Positions 16,256-26,163 are shown, counted from the first letter of the stretch. The stretch: 64,000 nt of DNA from Foetidibacter luteolus (GCF_009650435.1 NZ_VVIP01000008.1:1-64000); one strand, 5' to 3'. Notes: a model not told the origin generated them from the sequence alone. Numbers and translations are program-made.

Positions 16256-17314
16256 ATGCAAGGCAAAATTTACACGGTGGAAGAGTTAATGTGCGATGAA
16301 AGCTTTGTAAACTTTTGTCTTAACGCGGCTGGCGAAGAAACGCTGCAGTGGAAAATGGTTATGGATGCATTGCCCGAGCAAAAAGAAGTGTTTGAGCAGG
16401 CGGCTAAAATGGTATGGCTGCTGCATGGCAAGCTGTCAAAAGAAGATGTGGAACAACAGGTACGCCAGGTGCAGGGCATGTTGCTTTTAAGAAAAACTTT
16501 TGAGCAAAAGGAAATTACAGGACAGGAAGAGGATAGCAAAACAGCGCCGGTTAAAAGTTTGTATAGAAGATTTTTGCCGCTTACGGCAGTAGCAGCCGCT
16601 GTAATAATTGTTTTTACCCTGTTTTTTTTTAATGGCGGAAAAGGTGAGGCTTCAGTAACAAAGCCATTGGCAGTAACAAAAGAGCAGAGTTCTTTTGGCC
16701 AGCGCCGAAAGCTGCAACTTCCGGATGGTACAACAGTAACCTTAAACTCCCTGGCCAGCATTACCTGGGATGAAAATTATAATAAGCAGGACAGGCGGGT
16801 AAGCCTTAGTGGCTCCGCCTTTTTTGAAGTGGCCAAAAACCCGGCGAAACCTTTTACAGTAACCAGCGGACAGCTTGCCACTACCGCCTTGGGTACATCG
16901 TTCTATGTGCACACAGCACCGGCCGCCACGAATACAACTGTGTCTTTGCTGGAAGGTAAAATACAGGTAGCGCCATCGGATAGTAAAAGCTTTGTAAAAC
17001 CTGTTATTGTAATCCCGGGTGAAGAGGCTGCATGGAGCAAAGCTGGAATACGCAAACAATCATTTGATGCATCAGGAGTGCAGGAGTGGCTATCCAATAA
17101 AATAGTGTTTAATAAAACCCCGTTGCAGCAAGCGGTTAAAAAGCTTTCTGAATGGTATAATGTTGAAATAATCCTGCAGGATAAAAGCCTGGCTAAGCAA
17201 ACAGTAACGGCAACATACGAAAACCAATCATTGCAGGATGTATTGAGTGTAATATGCTTTAGCTTAAACAGCAACTATAAAATTCAGGAACAACATACAA
17301 TAGTTATATACTAA
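16256..17314 (+). CDS. FecR family anti-sigma factor / signal transducer
   Basis: A 352-residue single-pass inner-membrane protein. The cytoplasmic N-terminal region (1-100) should bind the sigma factor. One transmembrane helix lies at about 107-125 (L-T-A-V-A-A-A-V-I-I-V-F). The periplasmic FecR domain (about 140-235) contains L-P-D-G-T-x-V-T-L-N-S and R-R-V-S-L-S-G-S-A-F-F-E-V. The C-terminal DUF4974 domain (about 280-352) starts V-F-N-K-T-P-L-Q-Q-A-V. It receives a signal from the STN domain of the adjacent SusC receptor (36 bp downstream) and releases or activates the ECF sigma factor. Confidence 0.93.
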   Translation: MQGKIYTVEELMCDESFVNFCLNAAGEETLQWKMVMDALPEQKEVFEQAAKMVWLLHGKLSKEDVEQQVRQVQGMLLLRKTFEQKEITGQEEDSKTAPVKSLYRRFLPLTAVAAAVIIVFTLFFFNGGKGEASVTKPLAVTKEQSSFGQRRKLQLPDGTTVTLNSLASITWDENYNKQDRRVSLSGSAFFEVAKNPAKPFTVTSGQLATTALGTSFYVHTAPAATNTTVSLLEGKIQVAPSDSKSFVKPVIVIPGEEAAWSKAGIRKQSFDASGVQEWLSNKIVFNKTPLQQAVKKLSEWYNVEIILQDKSLAKQTVTATYENQSLQDVLSVICFSLNSNYKIQEQHTIVIY

Positions 17315-17350
17315 CCTTTTTGTTAACCGAAACAATCTAAAACTGCGTAT

Positions 17351-20300
17351 ATGAAAAGTATCCCCATTGCAGGGTATTGCAGGCAAATGGCCGCATGGTT
17401 TTTTTGCGCTGTACTCCTTCTAAACACCATTTATGTGCATGCTTCTCCGGCTTCAAGTCAAAGAAAGATGCTTGGCTTTGAAAGTACCACGGCTGAAAAA
17501 GTAATACTTCATTTAGAAGCGGCCTTTTCTGTAAAGTTTACTTACAATCCTTCGCTAAGCAACCTTCAAAAAAAGATTACACTGGTTAAAAAAGAAAGAA
17601 CGCTGGATGAAACGCTGGATGAAGTAGCTGAAAAAGCGATGCTGAAATTTGTAAAAGTAGGTAACCTTATTGGCGTGCAGGCCGCGCAGGTGTACAAGGC
17701 CAGTTACATGGCGGCGTATATGCCGGCCTTTACTGTAAAAGGTATTGTGGTAGATGATAAGCAAAGCCCCGTTGTTGGCGCATCTGTAGTAAACAAAAGA
17801 ACCAACAGCGGAACCGCTACGGATGAAAAAGGCGCCTTTAGCATTAGTGCGGAAAAAGGAGATGTACTCGCTGTGTCCTACGTTGGGTTTTCCACACAGG
17901 AAATAACCATTAACGAAGACAAGTTGTACTCGGTTATATTACAGGCAGATGTAAGTGCCGTTAACGAAGTAGTGGTTACAGCGCTGGGCATTAAAAAGGA
18001 AAAAGCCAGGCTGGGCTATGCTGTACAGGAAGTAAAAGGTGAAAACCTGGTTAAAGCGCCTGAGCCTAATATGATCAATTCTCTTACCGGCAGGGTAGCG
18101 GGTTTGCAGGTATATAACTCTACTGACCTGTTTCAAAACCCCTCTATTTACCTAAGGGGCAGGCAGCCGTTGATTGTTATTGACGGGGTGCCCGACCAAT
18201 CTGCAGATTTTTGGAAAATCAACTCCAACGATGTAGAAAACATCAGTGTGCTTAAAGGCGCCACCGCTTCTGCATTGTACGGTTCTATCGGCCAGAATGG
18301 TGCCATTATGATTACTACAAAAAGAGGTAAAGGAAAAGACCTGGTGGTAGATTTTAATTCATCTACCATGTTCCAGCCCAGCTTTATACGCATACCAGAT
18401 GTGCAAACGCAATATGGCAACGGCTATAAAGGCCAGTACGCATTTGTAGATGGTTCCGGTGGCGGCACAGAAGGCGCCGGCTGGATATGGGGCCCAAAAC
18501 TTGACCAGCGGGATGCTAATACCCCCAGCGGTTATTGGGAAACCACACAATACGACAGCCCTATTGACCCGAACACCGGTGAAAGGGTGCCTACAGCTTT
18601 CTTATCAAGGGGTAAAGACAATGTAAAAAACTTTTTCAGAACGGGTATTGTAAGCAGCAACAGCATCAGTATTTCCAAGGGTAACGAAAAAGGAAGTTTC
18701 CGTACTTCCGCGTCGCACATATACCAATTGGGTATCGTGCCTAATACGCAGTTGAACAACAGTTCTTTCAGTGTGGCAGGTAACTACAACCTGACAGAAA
18801 AACTGAATGTAGATGCACGCCTTACCTATAACCGCCAGTACACACCCAATTTTCCTGAAACTGGTTACGGCCCTACCAATTACCTGTACAACCTGGTATT
18901 GTGGACAGGCCCTGATGTTGACGTAAAAACCCTGCGCAATTACTGGGCGCCGGGGCAGGAGGGTATCCAGCAATACCACTATAATAATTCCTGGTACAAC
19001 AACCCTTACTTCCAGGCGTATGAATACCTGCGTTCTTATTATAAAGACAATACGTTTGGCTCGCTTACCTTGTCGTATAAGATCAATAATGATTTCAGCG
19101 CCAAGTTCAGGACAGGCGCCAACATTTACGGCCTTAACCGGGATATAAAGGAACCTAAGAGTTATGTAGGTTACAGCAATAAATCATTGGGTAATTATTA
19201 TGTTACAGATGAAAGCTATTTTGACATAGTTAACGACCTGATGCTGGAATACGAACACCAGTTTACCGGCAATTTTAAGTTGCATGCATTGGCCGGTGGC
19301 TCTAACTACTACCGCAACTTTAAAGGCCGTTACAGCAATACGGATGGCCTAACTATTCCAGGCTTTTATAACCTGGCCAATTCCATTAATCCAACAAAAT
19401 CCACCAACAATTTTGAGGAAAGAAGAACCGCCAGTTTGTACGGCTATGTTGACCTGGAGTTCCTGAATTCAATTTATGTTTCAGCCACAGCCAGGCAGGA
19501 TAAAATATCAACGCTGCCAATAGCCAACAATACCTATTTCTATCCTTCGTATTCGGCTTCGGTAGTTATATCACAACTTGCCAGGTTACCAAAAGTAATT
19601 TCGTATCTTAAAGCAAGAGCATCTTGGTCAACAGTCTCAAGCGGCACATTGCTGGATGACGATTACACATATAGCTATATACCAGCTTATAACAATGGCA
19701 CTATATGGAATGGGACTCCATCATTGGTGTATGGACCTGAACAGATAAGCAGCGATCTTAAACCACAAACATCACATTCCTGGGAAGGTGGCCTGGAAAT
19801 AAGGCTGTTCAACAGCAGGCTGTCGTTTGATGTTACGTATTTCCAAACAAGAGACGCAAATAATATAAGTAAAATACCGGTATCCAATACCAGTGGTTAT
19901 AGTTCTTTCCTGGTTAATGGGCATATTTTTCAACGTAGGGGGCTTGAAATTATAGCTTCTGGAACACCTGTTAAATCGGCAAACTTCCGTTGGGATGTTA
20001 CTGCCAACTTCAGCACCTACCGCCGCTACCTGAAAGAAATTTATAACAACGAGGAAAGGTTGGATAATTTGCGTGTAGGCGATAATACCGACAAAATTTT
20101 CGACTGGACTTACGCCACAGATCCATCAGGCAATATCATCTATGAAAACAATGGTTTCCCGTTGTGGAACAGTTTTGTAAGCTATCGCGGTAACTCTGAT
20201 CCTAAATGGACTTACGGCCTTGAAAACTCGTTCAATTACAAAAACTATTCACTCAAAATTTTGGTGGATGGAAGAATTGGCGGGTTAATGTACTCTACCA

Positions 20301-20767
20301 CCAACCAAAAAATGTGGTGGGGCGGTACGCACCCTGGCACTGTTAACCAGTTTAGGGATGATGCCAATGCAGGCAATGCAACTTATGTTGGTCAGGGTGT
20401 GGTAGTGGTATCAGGCGAAGTGCAGTACGATGCCAATGGCAATATAACCAGCGATACAAGAAAGTTTGCCCCTAACACAACAGCCGTTAACTATATAGAT
20501 TATATGGTTAATACCAGTAACGCGGCTTATGTAAACTATAACTATTATTCTCAAACTTTCTTAAAGCTAAGGGAGGTTACTTTCTCCTGGCAACTGCCGG
20601 CAGCATGGTTAAGCAACAGCTTCTTTAAAAGTGCAAGCTTTGGTCTTGTAGGCCGTAACCTGTTGCTGTTTTCTAAATTGCCTAATGTAGATCCGGACCC
20701 ACGTAGCGATAACCTGCAAACACCGGCTACACGTAACATTGGCTTCAACGTAAACCTTAAGTTTTAA
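17351..20767 (+). CDS. SusC/RagA-type TonB-dependent receptor with STN signalling domain
   Basis: A 1138-residue outer-membrane receptor. Signal peptide covers about 1-31. The STN secretin/TonB short N-terminal domain (about 42-115) contacts FecR. A carboxypeptidase-like domain follows (about 128-205, V-K-G-I-V-V-D-D-K-Q-S-P-V-V-G-A). The plug (about 210-330) has N-E-V-V-V-T-A-L-G and I-Y-L-R-G-R-Q-P-L-I-V-I-D-G-V-P, followed by G-S-I-G-Q-N-G-A-I-M-I-T-T-K. The C-terminal barrel ends N-I-G-F-N-V-N-L-K-F. The STN domain sets it apart from the two other SusC proteins here and fits control by the upstream sigma/FecR pair. It imports an oligomeric ligand with its SusD partner 19 bp downstream. 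Confidence 0.95.
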   Translation: MKSIPIAGYCRQMAAWFFCAVLLLNTIYVHASPASSQRKMLGFESTTAEKVILHLEAAFSVKFTYNPSLSNLQKKITLVKKERTLDETLDEVAEKAMLKFVKVGNLIGVQAAQVYKASYMAAYMPAFTVKGIVVDDKQSPVVGASVVNKRTNSGTATDEKGAFSISAEKGDVLAVSYVGFSTQEITINEDKLYSVILQADVSAVNEVVVTALGIKKEKARLGYAVQEVKGENLVKAPEPNMINSLTGRVAGLQVYNSTDLFQNPSIYLRGRQPLIVIDGVPDQSADFWKINSNDVENISVLKGATASALYGSIGQNGAIMITTKRGKGKDLVVDFNSSTMFQPSFIRIPDVQTQYGNGYKGQYAFVDGSGGGTEGAGWIWGPKLDQRDANTPSGYWETTQYDSPIDPNTGERVPTAFLSRGKDNVKNFFRTGIVSSNSISISKGNEKGSFRTSASHIYQLGIVPNTQLNNSSFSVAGNYNLTEKLNVDARLTYNRQYTPNFPETGYGPTNYLYNLVLWTGPDVDVKTLRNYWAPGQEGIQQYHYNNSWYNNPYFQAYEYLRSYYKDNTFGSLTLSYKINNDFSAKFRTGANIYGLNRDIKEPKSYVGYSNKSLGNYYVTDESYFDIVNDLMLEYEHQFTGNFKLHALAGGSNYYRNFKGRYSNTDGLTIPGFYNLANSINPTKSTNNFEERRTASLYGYVDLEFLNSIYVSATARQDKISTLPIANNTYFYPSYSASVVISQLARLPKVISYLKARASWSTVSSGTLLDDDYTYSYIPAYNNGTIWNGTPSLVYGPEQISSDLKPQTSHSWEGGLEIRLFNSRLSFDVTYFQTRDANNISKIPVSNTSGYSSFLVNGHIFQRRGLEIIASGTPVKSANFRWDVTANFSTYRRYLKEIYNNEERLDNLRVGDNTDKIFDWTYATDPSGNIIYENNGFPLWNSFVSYRGNSDPKWTYGLENSFNYKNYSLKILVDGRIGGLMYSTTNQKMWWGGTHPGTVNQFRDDANAGNATYVGQGVVVVSGEVQYDANGNITSDTRKFAPNTTAVNYIDYMVNTSNAAYVNYNYYSQTFLKLREVTFSWQLPAAWLSNSFFKSASFGLVGRNLLLFSKLPNVDPDPRSDNLQTPATRNIGFNVNLKF

Positions 20768-20786
20768 TCAACCAAGCAAGAATAAT

Positions 20787-22232
20787 ATGAAACATATACA
20801 TATAGCGGCTTTTATACTGTTAACCGGTATATGCTGCAGTTGCAAAAAGTTCAGCGATTTCCAGGTTGACCCTAACCGCACAACACAGGCTACCCCCAAC
20901 CTGTTACTTACTTCTATTGAAATAACAGCTTTTAACGAAGTGTCACTGGCATCATCGCTGGCCAGCAGGTACATTGTATATACAGATGGTGTTAACAATA
21001 ACCAGTATTATGGCTGGCAGCGTGGCGGCTTTGGCGATTATGATAACCTGCGCCAGGTAATGAAAATGGAAAATGAAGCAATGCGTGTAAACAAGCCTGC
21101 TTACATGGCCATAGCCAAGTTTTTTAAATCCTATTACATCATCCGGCTAACACAAACTTTTGGTGATGTACCTTATACCAACGCATTACAGGGGGATTCT
21201 TCCAATTTCAAACCTGTTTATGATAAGCAACAGGACATCTATGTTAAAGTGCTGGATGAGTTGAAAGCAGCCAATGCCATGCTCACTGATGAGTCTGAAG
21301 CTTTGCAGGGGGATGTAGTATATGCCGGCGATATCAGGAAATGGAAAAGGCTCATCAATTCTTTCTCACTGCGTGTCTTAATGAGCCTGTCTCGAAAAGA
21401 AAGCGATGCGGCAGTGCAGGTAAAGCAACGGTTTACTGAAATTGTTTCCAATACGTCGCAGTACCCGCTTATAGAAAGCAATGCGGATAATGCCAAGCTT
21501 ACTTTCCATGACCTCGCAGGCAACAGGTACCCAACGTTCAATAACAACGATATGCAAACAGCTTACTACATGGAAGCTTCTTTTGTTAATCTGTTGAAAG
21601 GCCTGAAAGACCCACGCCTCTTCTCCTTTGCTGAGAAAGCGGCCAAATTTAGCAACCTGCCCGATGGCGATTTTACGGCCTATGCCGGTGTGCCTGCCAG
21701 CGCCCCTGTAAACGATAATACAGCGCAAACAACGCAGGGCATCATTTCAAAAATCAACCAGCGTTATTACAAGAGTGCGGTTAACGAGGCATGCCTGGTG
21801 TTAAGCTACGCCGAATTGCAGTTTATACTTGCTGAAGCCGCTGCAAGGGGATGGATAAGTGGTAACGCTGCCACCTGGTATAAAAACGGCATAGAGGCAT
21901 CTTTCGATTTCTATGGTATAGATGCGGATGATTATGTTGCCCAGCCTGCTGTGCAATTGCAGCCCGGTAAAGAAATACAGGGCATCATTACCCAAAAGTA
22001 TATTTCTACTTTTATGAATTCCGGTTGGTTGCCTTTTTACGAGCAACGCAGAACTGGTTTCCCGGCATTTGATGTTTCCGGCGATGGTATGTTGAACAAC
22101 AAAAGAATTCCTGCCAGGTGGATGTATCCTGAAAATGAGCTTAAGTATAACCAGGAAAATGTTACGTCTGCCATATCCGGCCAATACAGTGGCGATGATG
22201 ATATCAATGGCCAAATGTGGTTGCTGAAGTAG
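20787..22232 (+). CDS. SusD/RagB-type surface lipoprotein
   Basis: A 481-residue lipoprotein with signal ending G-I-C-C-S-C-K (lipidation at Cys17). The mature start F-S-D-F-Q-V-D-P-N-R and helix-rich TPR-like scaffold are typical of the SusD-like superfamily, which lids the SusC barrel and captures substrate. F-I-L-A-E-A-A-A-R-G and the C-terminal R-I-P-A-R-W-M-Y-P-E-N-E segment are recognisable. This subtype (SusD/RagB related to SusD-like_2) often pairs with STN-containing SusC. The substrate is unknown: no glycoside hydrolase is nearby, and the next gene encodes a phosphodiesterase/phosphatase. Confidence 0.93.
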   Translation: MKHIHIAAFILLTGICCSCKKFSDFQVDPNRTTQATPNLLLTSIEITAFNEVSLASSLASRYIVYTDGVNNNQYYGWQRGGFGDYDNLRQVMKMENEAMRVNKPAYMAIAKFFKSYYIIRLTQTFGDVPYTNALQGDSSNFKPVYDKQQDIYVKVLDELKAANAMLTDESEALQGDVVYAGDIRKWKRLINSFSLRVLMSLSRKESDAAVQVKQRFTEIVSNTSQYPLIESNADNAKLTFHDLAGNRYPTFNNNDMQTAYYMEASFVNLLKGLKDPRLFSFAEKAAKFSNLPDGDFTAYAGVPASAPVNDNTAQTTQGIISKINQRYYKSAVNEACLVLSYAELQFILAEAAARGWISGNAATWYKNGIEASFDFYGIDADDYVAQPAVQLQPGKEIQGIITQKYISTFMNSGWLPFYEQRRTGFPAFDVSGDGMLNNKRIPARWMYPENELKYNQENVTSAISGQYSGDDDINGQMWLLK

Positions 22233-22270
22233 CAGTGTGCCGTACGCAGCTAAAAGTGAAGAAATTTTTT

Positions 22271-22373
22271 AGGGGGTGTCCCTCGTGCCTCGGGCCGGGC
22301 TTTCCGCTCATACTCCGGCACAAGGCCCATGCACAGGGGCCTTCACCGGGGTATCCGCTGCAATCCCTCACCC
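22271..22373 (-). repeat. Dispersed intergenic element, family 1, copy E
   Basis: Short form with GGGGGTGTCCCTCGTGCCTC at its G-rich end and CAATCCCTCACCC at the other. It lies 38 bp after the susD stop. Confidence 0.85.
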
Positions 22374-22542
22374 AAAGTGTAACCTGTTGGTTTTTTGTAT
22401 AAAGGTTGCTGTTTTAAAACAAAAGGCCGGTTTGCTTTAGCATAGCAACAGCATAAGTGGTGGTGGTTGTAAAGTTGTATTGTTTAAAAAATTTTAAAAA
22501 TAGATAGTGTTAACAGCCGTTTGGCCTAACAGCGTATATTGC

Positions 22543-22596
22543 TTCCGGTAATTCTATAGCGCATGGATGTTGAATACCATCCATGCGCCGCCGGAA
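22543..22596. promoter_or_regulatory. Strong hairpin upstream of the phosphodiesterase gene
   Basis: GCGCATGGATG (22559-22569) pairs perfectly with CATCCATGCGC (22578-22588), and an outer TTCCGG/CCGGAA pair encloses it. No T-run follows, so it is not an ordinary terminator. It lies about 70 bases before the ATG at 22662 and could be a leader structure or a small palindromic repeat. Confidence 0.5.
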
Positions 22597-22661
22597 TCCT
22601 GTAGCAGGCCGCAAGTAAATAACACAAATCGCTAACCATACTTAAAGCACCGTAAATACAA

Positions 22662-23939
22662 ATGTTTAAAAAAAATAGCGCTGTTTTTTTTGCAGTAGGC
22701 TTTATCGCTTGTATGCTGTTTGTCCCTGCCACGCAGGCGCAAAAAGTTCGTAAAACTGTTTTTATTATAGTTGATGGTATTCCCGCCGATGTTATGGAAA
22801 AGCTTAACCCGCCCAACCTGGCTGCCCTTGGCCAAAATGGCGGTTACAGCCGTGCTTACGTGGGTGGCGTAAGGGGCACGTATTCAGAAACACCCACCAT
22901 TTCAGCCGTAGGTTATAACAGTGTCCTAACCGGCACCTGGGTAAACAAACACAACGTATGGGATAATGATATCGCAGAACCTAACTACAACTACCATACA
23001 ATCTTCCGTTATCTTAAAGAACAATATCCGCAAAAGAAAACCGCAGTTTTTTCTTCATGGCTGGATAATCGTACCAAACTGGTGGGCGATAATTTTGAGG
23101 CCACAGGCAACATACCGGTGGATTATCATTTTGACAGCCTGGAGCACGACAAAGTAAAATACCCGCATGACAAAGCCCGTGAATTTATGAGCCGCATTGA
23201 TGAGGATGTGGCTGCGCATGCCAGCCAGGCCATCCTGCAACAGGCCCCTGATTTAACCTGGGTATATCTTGAATATACAGATGACATGGGCCACATGTAC
23301 GGGGACAGCCCTCAGTTTCACAAAGGCATCAGCCTGGCAGATAAGCGTGTGGGTTACATAATGAACGCTGTTAAAGAGCGTGAGCAAAAGTTTAATGAAG
23401 AATGGCTGGTTATCGTTACCACCGATCATGGCCGCGGTGCTAAAACAGGCAAAGACCATGGCGGCCAGAGCGACAGGGAGCGCAGCGGCTGGATTTATAC
23501 CAATGCCAAAGGACTGAATGAGCAGTTTAAGCAACCACAACTTTCCATAGTGGATATTATGCCCACCATTGCCAGGTTTATGGATATTACCGTTCCACGC
23601 AATAATGCGCTTGAAGTGGACGGGATACCATTTACAGGTGCTATTTCTTTTGTACAGCCAACAGTGCAACTGGCCGCTAATAAGTTAACTATTTCCTGGA
23701 AGGCCTTAGCCCCGAACGGCGATGTTAAACTATGGGTATCATCATCCAACAACTTTAAAAGCGGTGGTAATGATGATTATGCCCCTGCTGGTTCCGTTGC
23801 ATTGGCTGCGCAGCAGGCTGAAATAGATTTTTCCGCTAAGGCGCCCGGCCTGTATAAAATAGTGCTGGAAGCCCCTGCCAATACTGCCAATACCTGGGTG
23901 CAGAAAAAAGAAGATGGCAGCCTCGTGACAAAATTTTAA
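22662..23939 (+). CDS. Exported nucleotide pyrophosphatase/phosphodiesterase, alkaline phosphatase superfamily
   Basis: A 425-residue product with a signal peptide of about 26 residues. The mature enzyme begins V-F-I-I-V-D-G-I-P-A-D-V, holding the first metal-binding Asp. T-Y-S-E-T-P-T-I-S-A-V-G-Y carries the expected nucleophilic Thr. Y-T-D-D-M-G-H and T-T-D-H-G-R-G together with D-H-G-G-Q give the remaining Asp/His zinc ligands. The C-terminal 90 residues look like an extra beta domain. Members cleave phosphodiester or phosphomonoester bonds. Position after susD, 430 bp away on the same strand, suggests but does not prove that the uptake cluster serves a phosphorylated substrate. A strong hairpin terminator follows the stop. 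Confidence 0.88.
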   Translation: MFKKNSAVFFAVGFIACMLFVPATQAQKVRKTVFIIVDGIPADVMEKLNPPNLAALGQNGGYSRAYVGGVRGTYSETPTISAVGYNSVLTGTWVNKHNVWDNDIAEPNYNYHTIFRYLKEQYPQKKTAVFSSWLDNRTKLVGDNFEATGNIPVDYHFDSLEHDKVKYPHDKAREFMSRIDEDVAAHASQAILQQAPDLTWVYLEYTDDMGHMYGDSPQFHKGISLADKRVGYIMNAVKEREQKFNEEWLVIVTTDHGRGAKTGKDHGGQSDRERSGWIYTNAKGLNEQFKQPQLSIVDIMPTIARFMDITVPRNNALEVDGIPFTGAISFVQPTVQLAANKLTISWKALAPNGDVKLWVSSSNNFKSGGNDDYAPAGSVALAAQQAEIDFSAKAPGLYKIVLEAPANTANTWVQKKEDGSLVTKF

Positions 23940-23962
23940 TCCCCGTCCGTGACCAGGATATA

Positions 23963-23996
23963 ATTTAGCAGCTCACCTAAAAGGTGGCTGCTAAAT
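23963..23996 (+). terminator. Terminator after phosphodiesterase gene
   Basis: A 15-bp stem with one bulged base (ATTTAGCAGC...CACCT / AGGTG...GCTGCTAAAT), followed by CATTTT. Confidence 0.65.
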
Positions 23997-24110
23997 CATT
24001 TTCAACAAAAGTTGCAATCTGTTAGCCGCCATTTAATATCTCTTCAATAAAATTGGAAAATCTCCGTTACGTTATTACCTAATTTCGGCGGCGTTAATAG
24101 AAAAACGCTG

Positions 24111-25058
24111 ATGCAAACAATAACCCTCGCAGTACATGGCGGCGCCGGCACCATTCTTAAAGAGGACATGACGCCCGAGCTTGAACAGGCGTATTATGAT
24201 GGCCTCAACGAAGCGCTTAATGCCGGTTATGCCGTTCTGGAAGAAGGGGGGTCTGCTGTTAATGCCATCAAAGCGGCCATAGTAATACTGGAAGACAATG
24301 TGCTCTTCAATGCCGGCCGCGGTTCCGTATTCACCAAAAAAGGATTGCAGGAAATGGATGCTGCCGTTATGGACGGCAGTACGCTTAATGCCGGAGCTGT
24401 AACAGGTGTTCGCAATGTGCGCAACCCTATTGAGCTGGCTATGGAAGTGATGCGTAACAGCAACCATGTTTTTCTAAGTGGCAAAGGCGCTACTGACTTT
24501 GCCATTAAACAGGGCATTAAGCTGGAACCGGATGAATATTTTTTTTCCCAGTTTCGCTACGACCAGTGGAAGGCTATACGGGATAGCGACACTTATTCAC
24601 TGGACCACACCCACCAGCAACTGGAAGAGCTGATGAAAGACAAAAAGTTTGGTACGGTTGGGGCTGTGGCCTGTGATGGGGATGGCAACATTGCCGCTGC
24701 CACCAGCACCGGCGGCATGACGAACAAAAAGTACGGCCGCATTGGCGATAGCCCGGTTATTGGCTGCGGCACCTATGCCAACAACAATACCTGCGCTATA
24801 AGCTGCACAGGGCATGGCGAGATGTTCATACGCAGTGTAGCCGCTTACGATGTAAGTTGTTTGATGCAATACAAAGGCCTTAGCCTGCAGGAAGCGATGA
24901 ATACGGTTGTAAACGAAAAATTAATGAGCATTGGCGGTGAAGGGGGAATGATTGGTGTGGATGCAAACGGTAACGCTGCAATGGTGTTTAACAGTGCCGG
25001 CATGTACCGCGCCGGCCGCAGCAGCAACGGATGGAATGAACTCTCTATTTATAAGTAG
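24111..25058 (+). CDS. iaaA: Isoaspartyl peptidase / L-asparaginase (Ntn-hydrolase)
   Basis: A 315-residue member of the plant-type asparaginase family. It is made as a precursor that cleaves itself to expose the N-terminal Thr nucleophile of the beta subunit. That residue is T182 in K-F-G-T-V-G-A-V-A, followed by D-G-D-G-N-I-A-A-A-T-S-T-G-G. The N-terminal A-V-H-G-G-A-G and the F-N-A-G-R-G-S-V motif are also diagnostic. It removes isoaspartyl residues from damaged peptides or hydrolyses asparagine. There is no signal peptide, so it is probably cytoplasmic. It is a single-gene unit closed by a terminator 31 bases after the stop. Confidence 0.95.
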   Translation: MQTITLAVHGGAGTILKEDMTPELEQAYYDGLNEALNAGYAVLEEGGSAVNAIKAAIVILEDNVLFNAGRGSVFTKKGLQEMDAAVMDGSTLNAGAVTGVRNVRNPIELAMEVMRNSNHVFLSGKGATDFAIKQGIKLEPDEYFFSQFRYDQWKAIRDSDTYSLDHTHQQLEELMKDKKFGTVGAVACDGDGNIAAATSTGGMTNKKYGRIGDSPVIGCGTYANNNTCAISCTGHGEMFIRSVAAYDVSCLMQYKGLSLQEAMNTVVNEKLMSIGGEGGMIGVDANGNAAMVFNSAGMYRAGRSSNGWNELSIYK

Positions 25059-25088
25059 AAGCCGAAAGGTCAGTCACATGAGAAAAGG

Positions 25089-25117
25089 CCCCGCTGGTTT
25101 ACAAGGCGGGGTTTTTT
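25089..25117 (+). terminator. Terminator after iaaA
   Basis: CCCCGC / GCGGGG stem (25089-25094 with 25106-25111), then six T. Confidence 0.85.
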
Positions 25118-25119
25118 AT

Positions 25120-25148
25120 TTTGCTGCAATAAATTTATGCCATCTTTG
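25120..25148 (+). promoter_or_regulatory. Promoter for sugar kinase-murQ
   Basis: TTTG at 25120-25123, 17-base spacer, CATCTTTG at 25141-25148 (one mismatch to TAnnTTTG). The ATG is 82 bases downstream. Confidence 0.45.
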
Positions 25149-25229
25149 AAGGTGAAAAGCCGGTGCGTAACAGGATAATAGCAGGGTACAACGTAACAGG
25201 CACATAACAGGGTTCAAAAAAATAAACCT

Positions 25230-26072
25230 ATGTCCATCAAATTAATTGCCGACAGTGGCTCTACCAAATGTGAATGGAGTCTGTTAAACGGTACAAAAAA
25301 GAAATATGTAACCACACAGGGCATAAGCCCATACTTTTTAAGCGCCGTACAAATTGAAGAAGTGCTGAAGGCTGAATTGTGGCCCGTTGTAAAAAAGGCG
25401 GAGATAAGCGAAGTGCACTATTACGGTACAGGCCTCAGCAACCCCGAAAATGTGAAAATAATAAAGAAGGTTTGCAAAAAAATGTTTCCGGCCGCACAGG
25501 TGAATGCCGAAACGGATTTGCTGGCCGCGGCCAGGGCGCTTTGCGGCGATAGCAAAGGCATTGCCTGCATACTGGGTACCGGCAGCAACTCTTGTTACTA
25601 CAATGGCAAAAAGATTATCAAGAACAGCCCCGGCCTGGGTTATGTACTGGGCGATGAAGGCAGCGGCGCCTACCTTGGAAAAAAGGTAGTGCAGCATTTT
25701 CTCTACCATACTTTTGATGATGACCTGAATGCAAGGTTCGTAGCAAAATTTCAAACAAACCCATCCGAAATATTACACAACGTGTATAAAGAGCCAAGGC
25801 CCAACCGTTACCTGGCATCGTTCGCTATTTTTTTAGCGGAAAACCGCGGCCATTACATGATTGAAAATATCATAGAAGACGGGCTGAATGATTTTTTCTT
25901 TACGCACCTGTATAAATACCGTGAAACTTGGACACAGCCCATCCATTTTGCAGGCAGCATAGCATACGGCTTTAAAGACATACTGAAAGAATTATGCGCC
26001 AGCTACGAGCTGGAGCTGGGCAAGGTATTAAAAACACCTATGCAAGGGTTAATTGAATACCACAACAGGTAA
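25230..26072 (+). CDS. N-acetylglucosamine / N-acetylmuramic acid kinase-like protein (BadF/BadG ATPase family)
   Basis: A 280-residue ASKHA-fold sugar kinase. The phosphate-1 loop is A-D-S-G-S-T-K-C-E-W (Asp8). A-C-I-L-G-T-G-S-N-S is the phosphate-2 loop. G-D-E-G-S-G-A-Y-L-G-K-K lies in the sugar/ATP cleft. The family phosphorylates GlcNAc, and in some anaerobes and oral Bacteroidota a close relative (MurK) phosphorylates MurNAc at C6. Because murQ begins 91 bp downstream on the same strand, MurNAc is the more interesting candidate substrate: it would produce exactly what MurQ consumes. The sequence alone cannot separate the two specificities. Confidence 0.88.
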   Translation: MSIKLIADSGSTKCEWSLLNGTKKKYVTTQGISPYFLSAVQIEEVLKAELWPVVKKAEISEVHYYGTGLSNPENVKIIKKVCKKMFPAAQVNAETDLLAAARALCGDSKGIACILGTGSNSCYYNGKKIIKNSPGLGYVLGDEGSGAYLGKKVVQHFLYHTFDDDLNARFVAKFQTNPSEILHNVYKEPRPNRYLASFAIFLAENRGHYMIENIIEDGLNDFFFTHLYKYRETWTQPIHFAGSIAYGFKDILKELCASYELELGKVLKTPMQGLIEYHNR

Positions 26073-26163
26073 TTAGCTACAACCCAAACTTTTTCAGTTT
26101 TAATTCTATCACATCCGGTTAGGTCGCTTGCAGCGGCTGACATGATTATAACTAAACACCTAT

